8,127 nt of DNA from JAVBPA01 sp031549925 (GTDB lineage Bacteria; Bacillota; Clostridia; Oscillospirales; CAG-272). Within the stretch, counting starts at the first letter, position 1. Each line of letters starts with the position of its first letter. Positions 6,815 to 8,127 of this stretch are shown here, in pieces. The translations under genes were made by a program, and so were the position numbers. Location: assembly GCA_031549925.1 (NCBI GenBank), contig JAVBPA010000110.1:1-8127 (forward strand). The letters run 5' to 3'. Below the pieces are notes generated by a model. It searched no databases, was not told the DNA's origin, and saw nothing but the letters and a program-made list of their open reading frames with translations.

Positions 6815-6843
6815 AGTATATCCCAAAAATCCGACAAAGTCAA
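6815..6843 (-). promoter_or_regulatory. Strong sigma-A promoter driving the upstream RNA toward speD
   Basis: Minus strand: TTGACT (6843-6838), exactly 17 nt of spacer, TATACT (6820-6815). The expected start is A6808, which is also the first base of the RNA's 5' hairpin. An A/T-tract region directly upstream (about 6844-6866) could act as an UP element. Confidence 0.8.
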
Positions 6844-6872
6844 CAATTATTTTTTTATTTAATGCAAATTTA

Positions 6873-6901
6873 TATATAAGGTATTTTTACGTATTTGTCA
6901 T
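6873..6901 (-). promoter_or_regulatory. Possible second, weaker upstream promoter on the minus strand
   Basis: ATGACA (6901-6896), 17 nt of spacer, TATATA (6878-6873). It would start a transcript near 6866 that runs through the main promoter into the same RNA. Its -35 shares base 6901 with the -35 of the divergent plus-strand promoter, so the two could compete. The sequence is AT-rich, so chance is a real possibility. Confidence 0.3.
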
Positions 6902-6929
6902 TGATAATTCAATTCTCTCATGATATAAT
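6901..6929 (+). promoter_or_regulatory. Sigma-A promoter for the ZIP transporter transcript
   Basis: TTGATA (6901-6906), 17 nt of spacer, TATAAT (6924-6929). The predicted start is near 6936, giving an untranslated leader of about 140 nt. It is divergent from the RNA promoter, with the two -35 boxes 57 bp apart. The heptamer CATGATA occurs at 6919-6925 and again at 6934-6940, flanking the predicted start. Confidence 0.65.
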
Positions 6930-6978
6930 TTTCCATGATAACAATGTTTTATTGAAATGTTATTTGAGCTTCGGAGAT

Positions 6979-7010
6979 TATTTTTGATTCGAATAATTAT
7001 TTCAAAAATA
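6979..7010. repeat. 9-bp perfect inverted repeat upstream of the ZIP gene, possible operator
   Basis: TATTTTTGA (6979-6987) is repeated inverted as TCAAAAATA (7002-7010), with a 14-nt spacer that itself holds TTCGAA and the palindrome AATAATTATT. It lies upstream of an extended -10 (7016-7024), where a regulator would cover the -35 region, and inside the leader made from the 6901-6929 promoter. It is not followed by a U-run, so a terminator is unlikely. I do not recognise it as a known metal-regulator box. Confidence 0.35.
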
Positions 7011-7015
7011 TATAT

Positions 7016-7024
7016 TGTTATAAT
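7016..7024 (+). promoter_or_regulatory. Possible extended -10 promoter close to the ZIP gene
   Basis: TG-T-TATAAT (7016-7024) is an exact extended -10 pattern, with no good -35 (ATTATT at 17-nt spacing). It would start transcription near 7031 and give a leader of about 46 nt. The region is AT-rich, so this is tentative. Confidence 0.35.
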
Positions 7025-7076
7025 TAGAAATCATATTTTTTGTATTATTAATTTATTTTAATAGAAGGGAATTTTT

Positions 7077-7868
7077 ATGCAACCTTTATTATGGGCTGCG
7101 GCTGGAACTTCTTTTACTTTTTTGATGACTGTATTAGGCTCCGCTACAGTCTTTATTTTCAGAAAAAAATTAAAAAGCGGATACCAGCGAATATTTTTGG
7201 GTTTTGCTGCGGGAGTTATGATAGCCGCTTCAATTTGGAGTTTATTAATTCCGGCAATTGAAGAAACCGAAGCAGCGGGAGGAATCGGGTGGATTCCGGC
7301 AGCCGGAGGATTTATTTTAGGAATATTGTTTTTATTAAGTCTTGACTTTTTACTTCCGCATATTCATATAAACACAAATTCCGCAGAGGGATTATCATCT
7401 TCTTGGAAAAGATCAACGCTGCTAGTTTCGGCAATAACTTTACATAATATTCCGGAAGGAATGGCGGTCGGATTATCGTTTGCTTTAGCGGCGCAGCATA
7501 TGAGCGATGGCTCTATGATGAACGGAGCAATAGCCCTTGCCGTCGGTATAGGAATACAAAACTTTCCGGAGGGAGCAGCCGTTTCGCTTCCTATGAGGCA
7601 AGAAGGCCATTCTCCCCTCAAATCATTTTTGTTCGGTTGTTTGTCCTGCGTAGTTGAACCGATTTTTGGAATATTGGTTGTATTGGTTGCGGGACAAATA
7701 CAACCTCTCATGCCATGGATGCTTTCGTTTGCGGCAGGTGCGATGATGTATGTGGTTGTTGAAGAATTAATACCGGAAGCAAGGCTCGGGGAACATTCAA
7801 ACATCGGATCATTAAGTGTTATGGCGGGATTTGTAATTATGATGGTGCTTGATGTTGCGTTCGGATAA
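7077..7868 (+). CDS. ZIP-family divalent metal transporter
   Basis: This 263-aa inner-membrane protein is predicted to import zinc or related divalent metals (Zn, Fe, Mn). About eight hydrophobic segments are visible, near residues 5-27, 39-60, 71-95, 114-140, 149-172, 184-206, 213-234 and 243-262. The metal-site signatures are HNIPEG at 123-128 (H123, N124, E127) in the fourth helix and QNFPEG at 161-166 (Q161, N162, E165) in the fifth. A glutamate in EELIPE (229-234) follows. A short HIH (95-97) lies in the loop after the third helix. Length and the NFPEG form fit the GufA/ZupT-like bacterial branch. The start is supported by AGAAGGGA at 7063-7070, 6 nt before the ATG. The overlapping minus-strand frame at 7364-7990 is a shadow. 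Metal specificity cannot be read from sequence. The serine-hydrolase gene follows after 30 nt and probably shares the transcript. Confidence 0.92.
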   Translation: MQPLLWAAAGTSFTFLMTVLGSATVFIFRKKLKSGYQRIFLGFAAGVMIAASIWSLLIPAIEETEAAGGIGWIPAAGGFILGILFLLSLDFLLPHIHINTNSAEGLSSSWKRSTLLVSAITLHNIPEGMAVGLSFALAAQHMSDGSMMNGAIALAVGIGIQNFPEGAAVSLPMRQEGHSPLKSFLFGCLSCVVEPIFGILVVLVAGQIQPLMPWMLSFAAGAMMYVVVEELIPEARLGEHSNIGSLSVMAGFVIMMVLDVAFG

Positions 7869-7898
7869 AAGAATATATATGATGAGGTTTTGTAAAGC

Positions 7899-8127
7899 AT
7901 GAATAATAAATTGCTAAAGAAAAAGCCTGCGGAGCTTGGAATAAACCCCGAAGCTGTAATTGATCTTTTAAAAGCTTGGGAAAATGTCAAAGGTGATATT
8001 AATTCTTTTATATTGATGCGTAACGGATTTATTGCGGCGGAAGGATATTGGAAACCGTATAAAGCGGAATACGAACATATGATGTTTTCATTGTCAAAAT
8101 CATTTACCGCTATTGCGGCAGAATTTG
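7899..8127 (+). CDS. Serine hydrolase, beta-lactamase (class C)-like family, 3' end outside the window
   Basis: Only the first 76 codons are present. They show a short polar N-terminus (MNNKLLKKKP), a helix with ELGINPEAVIDLLKAW, a strand with SFILMRNGFIAAEGYWKPY, and then HMMFSLSKSFTAIA. That last segment carries the S-x-x-K active-site motif (S64, K67), followed by the hydrophobic helix typical of penicillin-binding-protein-like serine hydrolases. Members act as esterases, D-amino acid peptidases or beta-lactamases; a resistance role is not implied. No signal peptide is seen, which suggests a cytoplasmic enzyme, unlike true beta-lactamases. The ATG at 7899 has GAGG at 7884-7887 (11-nt spacing). 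It lies 30 nt after the ZIP gene with no terminator between them, so co-transcription is likely. The KTG-like and tyrosine motifs expected later are beyond the window. Confidence 0.8.
   Translation, partial: MNNKLLKKKPAELGINPEAVIDLLKAWENVKGDINSFILMRNGFIAAEGYWKPYKAEYEHMMFSLSKSFTAIAAEF

Noticed and set aside
7364..7990. 208-codon minus-strand frame across the ZIP and hydrolase genes
   Set aside because: It is antisense to two well-supported genes, with low-complexity Ser/Ile/Pro composition typical of a shadow frame.
1..8127. CRISPR array, insertion sequence, attachment sites or tRNA genes
   Set aside because: No regularly spaced repeats, transposase-like protein, terminal inverted repeats with target duplications, or tRNA-like cloverleaf was found on either strand.

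Overview
The window looks like an AT-rich Bacillota chromosome, most likely an anaerobic gut-type Clostridium relative. This rests on short Shine-Dalgarno-led, tightly overlapping genes, U-tailed intrinsic terminators, clean sigma-A promoters, and proteins that resemble Bacillus/Clostridium polyamine enzymes. I see no insertion sequence, phage gene, CRISPR array, tRNA or rRNA.

Left part (1-6406, minus strand): a complete six-gene polyamine operon, read right to left as speD, an arginine-type decarboxylase, speE, speB, a carboxynorspermidine/carboxyspermidine dehydrogenase, and nspC. An intrinsic terminator closes it at 11-57. The genes are separated by 13 nt or overlap by a few bases. The inferred flow is arginine to agmatine to putrescine, followed by two chemically independent ways to add an aminopropyl group. 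One uses decarboxylated S-adenosylmethionine (SpeD + SpeE). The other uses aspartate semialdehyde (dehydrogenase + NspC). Having both routes in one transcription unit is biologically notable.

Middle (6407-7076): 670 nt without a protein gene, but full of signals. A textbook minus-strand promoter (TTGACT-17-TATACT) at 6815-6843 should start an RNA at about 6808. It crosses a GC-rich, strongly foldable core and ends at an intrinsic terminator (6471-6513) about 65 nt before speD. This roughly 333-nt RNA matches no class I can name. It is either a stand-alone structured ncRNA or a long attenuator/riboswitch-type leader for the polyamine operon, and it is the best candidate for something undescribed here. 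A divergent plus-strand promoter (TTGATA-17-TATAAT, 6901-6929), an extended -10 element and a 9-bp inverted repeat precede the right-hand genes.

Right part (7077-8127, plus strand): a complete ZIP-family metal transporter. It is followed after 30 nt by the start of a serine beta-lactamase-like hydrolase (SxxK motif present) that runs off the window.
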